In this document: piece after piece, positions 1 to 7,268 of the stretch
Layout of the letters: each line of letters opens with the position of its first letter
Numbering within the stretch: position 1 is the first letter of the stretch
From: Alphaproteobacteria bacterium UBA998
Lineage (GTDB): Bacteria > Pseudomonadota > Alphaproteobacteria > Rickettsiales > UBA998
DNA length: 8,822 nucleotides
Reading direction: 5' to 3'
NCBI GenBank assembly: GCA_002291925.1
Contig: DBAY01000070.1
Coordinates: forward strand, 1 to 8,822
Notes under the pieces: model-generated
Database searches by the model: none
What the model was told of the DNA's origin: nothing
What the model saw: only the letters and a program-made list of their open reading frames with translations
Translations under genes and position numbers: made by a program

Positions 1-37
1 TATCTTAATGGAACAATGCCCGGTTTTCTTTACTGCT

Positions 38-93
38 TTGTCACGGAGCTGTCACATATCCTTCGTGCGACTGTCATATTTTGGCGGTACACT
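38..93 (+). promoter_or_regulatory. Putative PhoB-type promoter (Pho box array and -10)
   Basis: TGTCA occurs at 39-43, 50-54 and 72-76, so the starts are 11 and 22 bp apart; the slot at 61 is degenerate (CTTCG). The first two copies make a close match to a Pho box, which is known to be two 11-bp direct repeats of the CTGTCAT type. A -10-like TACACT lies at 88-93, starting 16 nt after the last TGTCA, the spacing seen in the E. coli phoA promoter. No good -35 is present, as expected for PhoB-activated promoters. The predicted transcript start near 100 would give a very short leader holding the ribosome site GGAAGGA (101-107). The repeats and spacing are seen directly; binding by PhoB is inferred. 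Confidence 0.55.
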
Positions 94-113
94 GAGAATG
101 GGAAGGAATATTG

Positions 114-3035
114 ATGCCGCTATTGTTTCTGTTCGGTGCCCTGTTCGGTGGATTCTGGTTCGCGACCCAGACGGATGCGGGACGTGGCCTGCTTGGCAAC
201 CTTGGAGAATTCTTCTCCGGGTTTCGAGGCTATCTCGGCTTTCTTTTCCCCTCGCTTGACGCGGACGGCCAGGGCCGCGAGAGCGTCATCCGCAACGGCA
301 ATATGGGCCTCATCCGTCAGGGGCTGAGCCGCTTCGGCGGGGTGCCAGACGAGATGGTGCAGGCCATCGCCGGGGGCGAAACCAACGAGGCAGCCCGCGC
401 CACCTTCAACGAATTCCTGAACGAGCTGGGGCCCGACGCCGTCTCCGCCATCGCCCGCGATACCAGCGCCGTCACCTTGCGCTCGCAAGTCACGCCGGAG
501 CGCCTGTCGCGCGTGCTGGGCAACCCGACGCTGGCGCCGCGCATTCTGGACGCGGCGGGACGGCTGGCTAGTCGCGGCGGCGCTGTGCGCGAAGGCTCCC
601 TTGAGGCGCATATCCAGACCACGGCGCTCGACCTGCTGTTCAAGCCGGAAAACGCTCCGCATCTCGATGCCGCCTTCCGCCGCAACCCGCAGCTCATCGC
701 GCAGGCGGGCCAGCTGGTGCGTCAGGCCGCAGGCGCCGAGAACGCGTCCCTCGTCGCGGCGCTGACCGCCACGCCGGACGTGACCCGCAGCCTGCTCGCC
801 GCCGCGCGCGAATCCGGCATTGACGGCCGCGCCCTGCTCAACCCCAACCAGCGCGAAGCCGCCATCACCTCGCAGGCGCTCACCGCCATCCTGTCGCGCC
901 CCGAGCTGGCGCAGCCGATTCTGGCGCACGCCGCCGCGCAGCCCGCCGGCGCCAGCGTCAGCCCGCTGGCCCGCCGCGTGCAGGCCGCCGCCATCGAACT
1001 GCTCACTCCCGCGCAACAGCCAAACCTGCGCCGCATCCTGGCGGGCAATCCCGGCCTGCTCTTGCAGATCATCCCGCTGGCCGCAGGCGCTGCTCCCGCC
1101 GCCGGCGCCTCCAACAATACTGAGGTCCTGGCACGCGCATTGACCAACCCGGTCATCCTGAATCACCTGCAACAGCCGCAGCATCAGCAGGCTTTACTCA
1201 CCCAATTGAGAGAACGCGGCACCACGCTGAATCTCTCGCCCGAAACCGTGGACTTCCTCGGCGCACCGGCGCAGGGCGGCGGCACCAACCTGCAAGTGCT
1301 GGTCGGCACCCTCACTCACCCTTCCCTGCGAGGCGAGAACGGCCAGCTGCGCTCCGAAGCGCAGGCGCTGCTCGCCAGCCTGACCGGCGGCCCAGAGGGG
1401 CGCACCCCGGCGGCACTGTCAAACCATGTGCTGAACCTCGTTCGCGTGCCCGGCTCGGAGGGTGTCATCGCCGAACTGCGCAACCTTGGCCCTCTGCCAG
1501 GCGGCATGGGGAGTGCCAGCACCGCCCTCGCCGCCCTCACGCCCGGCAACGTGGCACTGCTGCGCGCCACGGCCAGCGATGCGCAGGGCCGCGCCTTCCT
1601 GCAGGCGGCCACGCCGCTGCTGGCGGATGCACAAAATCTTACGCCGGAGCGTCTCGCGCCGCTGGTGATGGCCCACCCGCAACGCACCATGCAATTACTG
1701 CGCGATATGGACATCAGCGGCCTGCCGATGGAGAGTTGGGAACGGCTGCAGAACCTGCAGGATTTTGCCCGCCAGCGCACTGCCAGCGGCGAGATGAACG
1801 CTGACGTGATGGCACGCATCGCGGCCCACCCGGCCCTGCGTGGCGAGAATGGCCAGCTGGCACCGCAAGCTAGCCAGCTTCTGCAGGCTGTGACGGCAAA
1901 GCCCAATGAGCGTGACCTGGCCCAGCTTGCGCCTGCCCTGCTTGGCCTGGCGGGCAGGCCCGGCGTTGAGGGCCTCGTGCAGGACGTGCGCGCACTTAAC
2001 CTGCAAGGCTATGAGGGTGCCGCACAGGCCGTGCAGGCCCTGACGCCGGAGCGTGTTGCCGCGGTGGCTTCTCTGGCCACCCCGCAAAACATCGCCTTGA
2101 TTCAGGACACCTTGCCCCGCCTCAGTGAAGAGCAGCGCTCCCGCGTACTTACCCTCGCCAATGCACTGGGGCAGGGAAATCCAGGCGAGACAATGGCGCA
2201 GCGCGCGGTACGCTCACTCGGCGAAATCTCTGGCCTATTGCAGGAAAACCGCGAGGCGGCATTGCATTTCGTGACCCGTTTCGATGTCAGTGGCTTGCCG
2301 GAGCCTGCACGTGCGCAGGCCGCTGAGGTGCAGCAGACGCTGGTGCGTTTGCATAATCAGCCATCGCGCGTGGCGGGCCAGAGCAATCTGGACGTGCTGG
2401 CGCAGGTGGTCCATGAACCCTACATGCAGACGGGCCGCGGCCGTGAGTTGCTCCAGCAACTTGCCAGCGGCAACCAGAACAATGCCCAGCTTCTGCCGCA
2501 ACTGCTTGGCATCGTGCAGGACCCGCAGGCCCTTCCCGTCCTTCAGCGGCTGGGCCAGCTCACCCCGCAGCAGGAGCTGGGCGCTGCCCGCAACGTCGCT
2601 GGCCTGCTGACGCCGAATAACGTCCAGTTGCTGCGCGATACTTTGCCCCAGATGTCTGTACGGACACGCGAGCGGCTGGCAGCCGCGCTTTCCGGGCAGG
2701 GCGGAACATGGTCGGGTATACAGCTCCTGCGCGATCCGCATGTGAGCCGTCTCCTCAACAACCTTGAAATCACCCATCTTGATCAGGAAACACAAGGGCT
2801 GATTACCCGCGCCCGACGGGGCGTGACCGGCATGGTGCTGGGAAGTGCCGACGCCCAGGAGCAGAGTGTGTCCTCGCCGGGGAACACCGCCTCGCTGACG
2901 GGCGTCCGTCTGGCGGGCATCACCGGCGGCGACTCCATTCCCGCCGGGTCGGATGTTCCCAGCCAGTCCACCCCCGCCATCGCCGAGGCCCACACCCCCC
3001 GCCTGCCCCGCGAATCCGGCTCGCTGCTGGGGTGA
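114..3035 (+). CDS. Large helical-repeat protein of unknown function, N-terminal hydrophobic anchor
   Basis: I do not recognise this 973-aa protein. ATG at 114 is chosen over the in-frame TTG at 111 because GGAAGGA (101-107) lies 6 nt from the ATG. Residues 2-17 are hydrophobic (PLLFLFGALFGGFWF) without a basic N-terminus, so they could be a membrane anchor or an atypical signal. From about residue 60 the protein is Ala/Leu/Gln/Arg-rich and predicted helical. Short motifs of the type helix-(N/H/R/D)P-hydrophobic recur about ten times (for example GNPTL, RNPQL, GNPGL, TNPVI, THPSL, AHPAL, RDPHV), which suggests an alpha-solenoid scaffold. Residues 391-907 form three tandem units, with a partial one from 334. 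The last 60 residues are Ser/Pro/Gly-rich and probably disordered. It has no Cys and only two Lys. A similar unknown gene follows after 58 nt with its own promoter-like site. Secreted, surface or envelope scaffolding roles are possible; none is shown. Confidence 0.9.
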   Translation: MPLLFLFGALFGGFWFATQTDAGRGLLGNLGEFFSGFRGYLGFLFPSLDADGQGRESVIRNGNMGLIRQGLSRFGGVPDEMVQAIAGGETNEAARATFNEFLNELGPDAVSAIARDTSAVTLRSQVTPERLSRVLGNPTLAPRILDAAGRLASRGGAVREGSLEAHIQTTALDLLFKPENAPHLDAAFRRNPQLIAQAGQLVRQAAGAENASLVAALTATPDVTRSLLAAARESGIDGRALLNPNQREAAITSQALTAILSRPELAQPILAHAAAQPAGASVSPLARRVQAAAIELLTPAQQPNLRRILAGNPGLLLQIIPLAAGAAPAAGASNNTEVLARALTNPVILNHLQQPQHQQALLTQLRERGTTLNLSPETVDFLGAPAQGGGTNLQVLVGTLTHPSLRGENGQLRSEAQALLASLTGGPEGRTPAALSNHVLNLVRVPGSEGVIAELRNLGPLPGGMGSASTALAALTPGNVALLRATASDAQGRAFLQAATPLLADAQNLTPERLAPLVMAHPQRTMQLLRDMDISGLPMESWERLQNLQDFARQRTASGEMNADVMARIAAHPALRGENGQLAPQASQLLQAVTAKPNERDLAQLAPALLGLAGRPGVEGLVQDVRALNLQGYEGAAQAVQALTPERVAAVASLATPQNIALIQDTLPRLSEEQRSRVLTLANALGQGNPGETMAQRAVRSLGEISGLLQENREAALHFVTRFDVSGLPEPARAQAAEVQQTLVRLHNQPSRVAGQSNLDVLAQVVHEPYMQTGRGRELLQQLASGNQNNAQLLPQLLGIVQDPQALPVLQRLGQLTPQQELGAARNVAGLLTPNNVQLLRDTLPQMSVRTRERLAAALSGQGGTWSGIQLLRDPHVSRLLNNLEITHLDQETQGLITRARRGVTGMVLGSADAQEQSVSSPGNTASLTGVRLAGITGGDSIPAGSDVPSQSTPAIAEAHTPRLPRESGSLLG
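1113..2834 (+). repeat. Tandem protein-level repeats inside the 973-aa gene
   Basis: Three diverged units cover codons 391-561 (nt 1284-1796), 562-756 (1797-2381) and 757-907 (2382-2834), with a degenerate partial unit from codon 334 (1113). Each starts with a (N/T)xxVLxxxxxHP-like segment (TNLQVLVGTLTHPSL, NADVMARIAAHPAL, SNLDVLAQVVHEPYM; partial NTEVLARALTNPVI). Each has a middle LTPxNVxLLRDTLP-like helix (LTPGNVALLRAT, ATPQNIALIQDTLP, LTPNNVQLLRDTLP) and closes with MDISGLP, FDVSGLP or LEITHLD. DNA similarity survives locally: 1324-1349 and 1834-1859 match at 24 of 26 bases, exactly 510 nt (170 codons) apart. The units therefore arose by internal duplication. Confidence 0.8.
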
Positions 3036-3036
3036 A

Positions 3037-3070
3037 GTGTCATGAAATGGTCATGAAGATTTGCTAATGT
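3037..3070 (+). promoter_or_regulatory. Putative PhoB-type promoter of the 777-aa gene
   Basis: The 58-nt gap between the two large genes holds TGTCATGAA at 3038-3046 and GGTCATGAA at 3049-3057, a direct repeat with 11-bp phase that fits a Pho box. A weak -10-like TAATGT lies at 3065-3070, starting 16 nt after the second repeat unit, the same distance as in the promoter of the preceding gene. A start site near 3077 would leave AGGAAA (3080-3085) as ribosome site 8 nt before ATG 3094. Repeats and spacing are seen directly; the regulator is inferred. Confidence 0.5.
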
Positions 3071-3093
3071 AGAAGGAATAGGAAAAAGCCTAG

Positions 3094-5427
3094 ATGTCGA
3101 CCACTGTTCCCTCACCTTTCGATCATCCCGAGCAGCGCGCCCAATTGGAGGCCCAACTGCGCAATTCGCCCCAACTGCTCGAACAGATTCGCCTGCTGCC
3201 GACAGACCAGCAGCAGGCAACCTATGACATCCTTTTCAGCCGCAATAACTTTCTCGACGCAACGCGCCTGGCGAGCCGACAATTTTCGCCGGAGCAATAC
3301 AGCGCGTTGGAGAGCGGACGTTTCGGAAACCTCTACCGTTCGGTGCGAGACATCGCCGGCAGCCAGGGTGGATGGCTCAGCCGCGTGGTCACCCAGCGCA
3401 CCTACGCTCCGGAAAACATCGCCGCCGTAGTGACGCAGAATACCACCGATGCCCTCAGCCCCGGCACATTGTGGGGACGCTTTACCGAGCGTTTCAATGA
3501 GCGTGGTGGATTTGGCAGCCTCAGCAACTTTTTCCAGTCAGTGGGCGAGCTTCTTGACCTTGGACAATATGCCTTACGCTGGGCCCTTCGCAGCGTCACG
3601 GGCGAACAGCCCTCCTTCATGAGCGGCGGCATGCAGGCGATGGCGCGTGATTCCCTGCAACAAGTCGCCATGCGTTCCGCGCATGAGCTTAACGCCATGG
3701 GCATGACCCGGGAAATGTCGCTGCAGGTTGCACAAAGCGTGTACACGCAGGGCGCGCAGATGGCCGGGGTCGATATCCGCAATGCTCCTTTTCCCGGCAT
3801 GATTGCCGGGCTCTCTTCGCTCGGCGGTGCCCCTCGCCCCACCCGCACACCCGGTGCTGCCGCGGTAAGCATAGTGATGATTCCGCGCGGGCAGGAAGCC
3901 GCTGCTTCGCCGGAGTTCGAGCAGATGCTCGGCGTCGCCCCGAGCTTGCGCGATGCCGGTCGCATGGCCCCGTCTGCCAGTGGCCACCAAACAGATAGCC
4001 AGGGCAACCCCCTGGCATCACCGACGGTTCAGGCGCGTCGACAGATGTTGAGCCGTGAGGAAGTGTTTTTCCTGATCCGCGAAGGCCGGACGGATCGGCC
4101 GAACCCCATCTATGATCAGGTAGTACAAAGCCTTCGCACTGCCTACCATCGCAGTAACGAGGCCGGAGCCGCCCTCTCCGAGCAGGATTATGTAAACAGC
4201 GCGCTTCGCAATTTGCGCGGCGGCAGAAAGCCGGATTTCAATCCCCTTTTCAACCAGACCTTCGCTGAACTGCAACAGGCGAGTGCCAACACGCAGAATG
4301 GTCCGCTGTCCCGGGCACGGCTGGATGACTGGATGAGGACTGAAGGAAGAAACAGCCCGATTCTGGCTGGCCTTCGTGAGAAGCGTCCCCAAGGTGTCGG
4401 CGAAATGACGGAAGCAGAATTGCGTCAGTTTACACAGACAGGCCGCCAGATTTCGGAAGAGGTGCGTCGAGACCTCGTGCAGCGGCTTCAGGAGCGCGAG
4501 CCCTCCCTAAGCCCAGAAGCTGCCCAGCGTCAGGTGGATATGAGCCTGCAGCGCTTTAGGGGCGTGGATGACCGCATTCCCATCGCAACAACGCCTCAGC
4601 GGAATGCGAATGAAATCGGTACAGGCCTTCCCTTCCCATCCGATGCGCTGTTGCAGCGGGAGCGTCAGCGGTTACTGGCGACGGCGCAGCCCCAGCCGCG
4701 TGATGTGGAGACGGTGCGGGGTCTGGTCAGTGATCGCCTGCGTATTGCGCGCGCCAACTACACAGTAGCGGAAATTCGTGGCAATGAAGCGCTGCAGCGC
4801 TCTCTTAATGAAAATGAGCGGGCACTGTACCAGCAAGCCCTGCAAGACACGCAGCGCTCACCCTTGGCACCGGTGGAGGGGATTGCGCGACAGGCCGAAC
4901 GCACCGACCCGCAAACAGGTCAACCGGTGCGGCCTGAATCCCTGCAATGGACCACGGAAATCCGCGATCAGATCAGCCGCCTGACGGTGGCCGAAGCGCG
5001 CTACCTTAGTGAGAACGCGCCGAACGAACTGCTGGACGCACTTTTCAGAACGCCCTCCCGTAGTGCGCGCCAGGTGATCGAGGAGGCCCTCGCGAGGGAT
5101 ACCGGTAGCGGGCCTGAGAATAACCGCATTGTGGATGTTTTCTATCGCTCGCCGCAACACGTCTCGAGCGCGTTGGCGCAAATACGCGGAAGCGCGGCCT
5201 TTCAACCGGGCGCTGCTCCTGCGCCGCAGCCTGCACCGAGCCGCGAACAGAATCGGGGCACTCCTGTCGGTGATGCTACCCCATTGCTCGACCGGGCAAG
5301 GGAAGCAGTGGCCGCGTTGACGGGTACTGAAATAAGCAGTCAGCAATCACAAGGACCAGTGCCGCAAGCGCTGCCGGATGCGCGGACGGCCGAGGCGGCC
5401 ACGGCGCAGCGCGGCTCGATGGGCTAG
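3094..5427 (+). CDS. Large Cys-free protein of unknown function
   Basis: I do not recognise this 777-aa protein. The ATG is supported by AGGAAA eight nt upstream. There is no signal peptide and no clear membrane helix. Residues 10-230 look helical and Gln/Arg/Leu-rich, with aromatic patches (YRSVRDIAGSQGGWLSRVV and GFGSLSNFFQSVGELLDLG). Residues about 234-315 are Gly/Pro/Ser-rich and look like a flexible linker. Residues 316-705 are again helical and charged, including LSREEVFFLIREGR near 319. The last 70 residues (AAPAPQPAPS onward) are low complexity and end in RGSMG; the upstream protein has a similar disordered tail ending GSLLG. Like that protein it has no Cys and only two Lys, with abundant Arg and Gln. 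It ends in TAG. The shared composition and matching promoter sites suggest the two proteins work together. I see no catalytic motif. Confidence 0.88.
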   Translation: MSTTVPSPFDHPEQRAQLEAQLRNSPQLLEQIRLLPTDQQQATYDILFSRNNFLDATRLASRQFSPEQYSALESGRFGNLYRSVRDIAGSQGGWLSRVVTQRTYAPENIAAVVTQNTTDALSPGTLWGRFTERFNERGGFGSLSNFFQSVGELLDLGQYALRWALRSVTGEQPSFMSGGMQAMARDSLQQVAMRSAHELNAMGMTREMSLQVAQSVYTQGAQMAGVDIRNAPFPGMIAGLSSLGGAPRPTRTPGAAAVSIVMIPRGQEAAASPEFEQMLGVAPSLRDAGRMAPSASGHQTDSQGNPLASPTVQARRQMLSREEVFFLIREGRTDRPNPIYDQVVQSLRTAYHRSNEAGAALSEQDYVNSALRNLRGGRKPDFNPLFNQTFAELQQASANTQNGPLSRARLDDWMRTEGRNSPILAGLREKRPQGVGEMTEAELRQFTQTGRQISEEVRRDLVQRLQEREPSLSPEAAQRQVDMSLQRFRGVDDRIPIATTPQRNANEIGTGLPFPSDALLQRERQRLLATAQPQPRDVETVRGLVSDRLRIARANYTVAEIRGNEALQRSLNENERALYQQALQDTQRSPLAPVEGIARQAERTDPQTGQPVRPESLQWTTEIRDQISRLTVAEARYLSENAPNELLDALFRTPSRSARQVIEEALARDTGSGPENNRIVDVFYRSPQHVSSALAQIRGSAAFQPGAAPAPQPAPSREQNRGTPVGDATPLLDRAREAVAALTGTEISSQQSQGPVPQALPDARTAEAATAQRGSMG

Positions 5428-5485
5428 GCGCATCGGCACGTAATGACCGCTTGCATTTCTGCTGCACTGCACGCATGTTAGCGGC

Positions 5486-5992
5486 ATGAATCTGAAACTC
5501 CACGTGATTGCCGTCACCTTTTTTGTGCTTCTTGGCATGGTAGTGCTTGTGACTACAGGCAAGATTGGCTTTGGCGAGCCTCCCGCCGCGCCGGCTGGTG
5601 CGGCCGCTGAAAAGGAGCCGGAAGGCTTTGTCCAGGTCGACTCCGCCAGCTGGGGCTTGAATTGCGAGCGTTTCGCTGCCAGCCTGCCTCCGTTTAAACC
5701 CACGAAGGAAGACCCAACCCCGCCCATTGCGATTCGCCGGGACAATGTGATCCGCGTGATTTCATCTTTGTGCAATGGCAAGGCAGGCTGCGAAATACCG
5801 ATCACGCCCGAAGTGCTTGGCAAGGATCCCATTCCCTCCTGTACGAAGGAACTGCGCGTGGAGTATCGCTGCCACGAGCTTGACCTCGTACGACGTGAAA
5901 CCTTCTATGCAACCGCGCGCAAACCCGCCATTCTCGACTGCCGCGAGAAGTCGAGGGGAGCAATCCCCGGCATGCCCGCTGGCGGAAAGTAA
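5486..5992 (+). CDS. Membrane-anchored periplasmic protein with SUEL/rhamnose-binding-type lectin-like domain
   Basis: This 168-aa protein starts with a short basic segment (MNLKLH) and one hydrophobic helix (about 7-24) without an obvious cleavage site, so it is probably anchored in the inner membrane with the rest in the periplasm. A Pro/Ala linker (32-42) follows. Residues about 47-130 match the SUEL/galactose-binding lectin pattern: VQVDSASWGLNC in place of the I-x-A-x-YGR...C segment, then NVIRVISSLCNGKAGC, then SCTKELRVEYRC in place of DPC-GT-KYLEV-Y-C. Cysteines lie at 60, 96, 102, 119, 129 and 152, fewer than the eight or nine in animal family members. The family binds rhamnose or galactose; binding here is inferred, and YGR and DPCG are altered. 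The ribosome site is weak (TTAGCGGC). The next gene starts 2 nt after the stop. Its lysine-rich composition differs from the two genes upstream. Confidence 0.85.
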   Translation: MNLKLHVIAVTFFVLLGMVVLVTTGKIGFGEPPAAPAGAAAEKEPEGFVQVDSASWGLNCERFAASLPPFKPTKEDPTPPIAIRRDNVIRVISSLCNGKAGCEIPITPEVLGKDPIPSCTKELRVEYRCHELDLVRRETFYATARKPAILDCREKSRGAIPGMPAGGK

Positions 5993-5994
5993 CC

Positions 5995-6642
5995 ATGCTG
6001 GCTACCGCGCTCGCCCTGCAGGCGTGGGGGGATTTTCTGATCTGGGCCATGATGCTCGGCGTGCTGGCTTGGCTGCTGTGGTATTTCTCGCGGCAGAGGC
6101 GCTATCTCGAGGCGCTGTTCAGCCGCCCGGATGAAGAGACGCTGCGCCGCCTGCAGGAACTGACGCGCAATCGTGGCTGGATGGTGTGCTACCTCTGGGG
6201 CCTGCTGACGCTGACCATCATCACCTATGACCTGCGCTACCCGACGCAGGAGCCGCCCGCCGCGCCGCCCGTGCCCGGCCCGGCCCCGGCCAGCGTGGCA
6301 CCGCCGCCCGCGTCCACCCCGGCGCTGAGCGAGGTGCAGCGCGAGATCGAGATCGACAAGATCAAAACCTATTTCGAGGATGCGTTCGTCTCGTATTACT
6401 ATTTGCACAAATGCCGCGCGGCGCGGCCGGAGGACAATGCCCGGCTTTATCAGGCGCTGTGGAATTACCTCGCCACCTTCGACGCTACGCAGAACGCGCC
6501 GCAGATTATGAGCGCGGCACAGGGCTCCTTCGAGGTCATCTATAGCCGCACAGGGTGTGATAGCAAAACGCTGGAGCCCATCCGCCAGCGCTTTGATACG
6601 TTCATGCAAGCGCTGCCCGGCCCCGCACCGGCGGGGCGTTAA
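5995..6642 (+). CDS. Two-helix inner-membrane protein with periplasmic C-terminal domain, unknown function
   Basis: This 215-aa protein is not recognised. The ATG follows the upstream stop by 2 nt, and GGAAA inside the end of that gene serves as ribosome site, so the two genes are almost certainly co-transcribed. Helix one spans about residues 11-31 and is followed by RQRR; a charged cytoplasmic loop covers 32-61; helix two spans 62-79. By the positive-inside rule both ends are periplasmic. A Pro/Ala-rich linker (83-109) leads to a helical domain (111-205) with IEIDKIKTYFEDAFVSYYYL and two cysteines (140, 188) that could form a disulfide. Together with the lectin-like partner this suggests an envelope complex. 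No enzyme or transporter motif is visible. Confidence 0.85.
   Translation: MLATALALQAWGDFLIWAMMLGVLAWLLWYFSRQRRYLEALFSRPDEETLRRLQELTRNRGWMVCYLWGLLTLTIITYDLRYPTQEPPAAPPVPGPAPASVAPPPASTPALSEVQREIEIDKIKTYFEDAFVSYYYLHKCRAARPEDNARLYQALWNYLATFDATQNAPQIMSAAQGSFEVIYSRTGCDSKTLEPIRQRFDTFMQALPGPAPAGR
6620..6637 (+). terminator. GC-rich hairpin at the end of the two-gene unit
   Basis: GCCCCGC (6620-6626) pairs perfectly with GCGGGGC (6631-6637) around the loop ACCG. The hairpin lies inside the last codons, just before the TAA at 6640-6642. No T-run follows, so it is at best a weak intrinsic terminator; it may equally be a by-product of coding for Pro/Ala/Gly. Confidence 0.3.
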
Positions 6643-6848
6643 GGGGTATGCTCTCTCCGAAAGAGGGCGTGAACCCCTCCCTTTGTAGGGGGGAGGCTGG
6701 GAGGGGGGCGGAAGCGGAGTCATACGTACCCTCACGCCCCCATCCGTCTTCGCTGCGCTTCGTCGAGACACGCCCCGATCCTCCCCCTACTGGGGAGGGG
6801 GTTGTATGGGGCTCCGCTATTACCAGAGACCAGCAACCAGCCACCACC
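6643..6848. repeat. G/C-tract intergenic repeat between convergent genes
   Basis: This gap holds no gene. It contains two hairpins, CCTCCC (6676-6681) with GGGAGG (6691-6696), and CCTCCCC (6780-6786) with GGGGAGG (6792-6798). Outer complementary pairs are GGGCGTGA (6665-6672) with TCACGCCC (6732-6739), and AGCGGAG (6713-6719) with CTCCGCT (6812-6818). The overall look (CCCTCCC...GGGAGG, then CGCTGCGCTTCGTCGAGAC) resembles dispersed intergenic repeats in alphaproteobacteria. Placed between converging genes it could end transcription from both sides. Copy number elsewhere cannot be judged from this window. Confidence 0.55.
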
Positions 6849-7256
6849 CTACGCCAACGTCACTTCGCCGCTGCTCTCCAGTGTCAGCTCGGCTTCCACC
6901 AGCCCGTCGCGATCCATGCGGCGGCGGTAGCGCGTGATATGGAACGCGCCCTGCACGGTCTGCGTGGTGCCAAACGTCAGGCGGAAGCGCGTGGCGCGGC
7001 CGGTCTGCACGGCAGTGAGTAGCAGGGCCTCGCCTGCGCTGGCTTCAAAGACGCCCTGCCCACGCAGGGTCAGGGCGCGGGGGCCGGCCTCCTCAAGTGC
7101 GCGCTCCCACGGCCCGTCGCTCAGGCTGCCTGCGCGCGGCGGACGGCGCGTCCACTCGGCTTCCGTGGCAGTCAGGCCGCCCACGGGCAGGAAGTTTTCC
7201 TGCGTCAGCCCGTTACTGATTGAAAGGGCAACCTGCCGTGCATCCATCATCGTCAT
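6849..7256 (-). CDS. Phage/GTA major tail protein, TP901-1-type (GTA gp9-like)
   Basis: This 135-aa protein is full length for the family that forms the tail tube in siphophage-like particles. Recognisable features are the central GxGVFEASAGEALLLTA segment and the C-terminal GAFHITRYxxxxxxDG...EAELTLESSGEVT, a pattern typical of major tail proteins whose last strands end in SLESSG. ATG at 7254-7256 has GGAG about 6 nt upstream. It starts 12 nt after the stop of the DUF3168-type gene and ends in TAG. It is the last gene of the block; the tape-measure and distal tail genes that normally follow are not here. Confidence 0.85.
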   Translation of the reverse strand: MTMMDARQVALSISNGLTQENFLPVGGLTATEAEWTRRPPRAGSLSDGPWERALEEAGPRALTLRGQGVFEASAGEALLLTAVQTGRATRFRLTFGTTQTVQGAFHITRYRRRMDRDGLVEAELTLESSGEVTLA

Positions 7257-7268
7257 GTGATTCTCCGA

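Noticed and set aside
111..113. TTG as start of the 973-aa gene
   Set aside because: ATG follows directly and has better spacing (6 nt) to GGAAGGA.
8..259. Short + strand frame covering the promoter region
   Set aside because: It overlaps the putative Pho boxes and the start of the 973-aa gene in another frame and has no ribosome site.
120..1184. Long open frame (354 aa) on the - strand
   Set aside because: It lies fully antisense to the 973-aa gene. Its Arg/Gly/Gln-rich content is what GC-rich codon bias on the other strand produces, and no ribosome site or domain supports it.
5428..5485. Promoter before the lectin-like gene (TTGCAT at 5451, CATGTT at 5474)
   Set aside because: The spacing is 17 nt but the -10 match is poor and the leader would be almost absent; there are no TGTCA repeats. 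Not strong enough to list.
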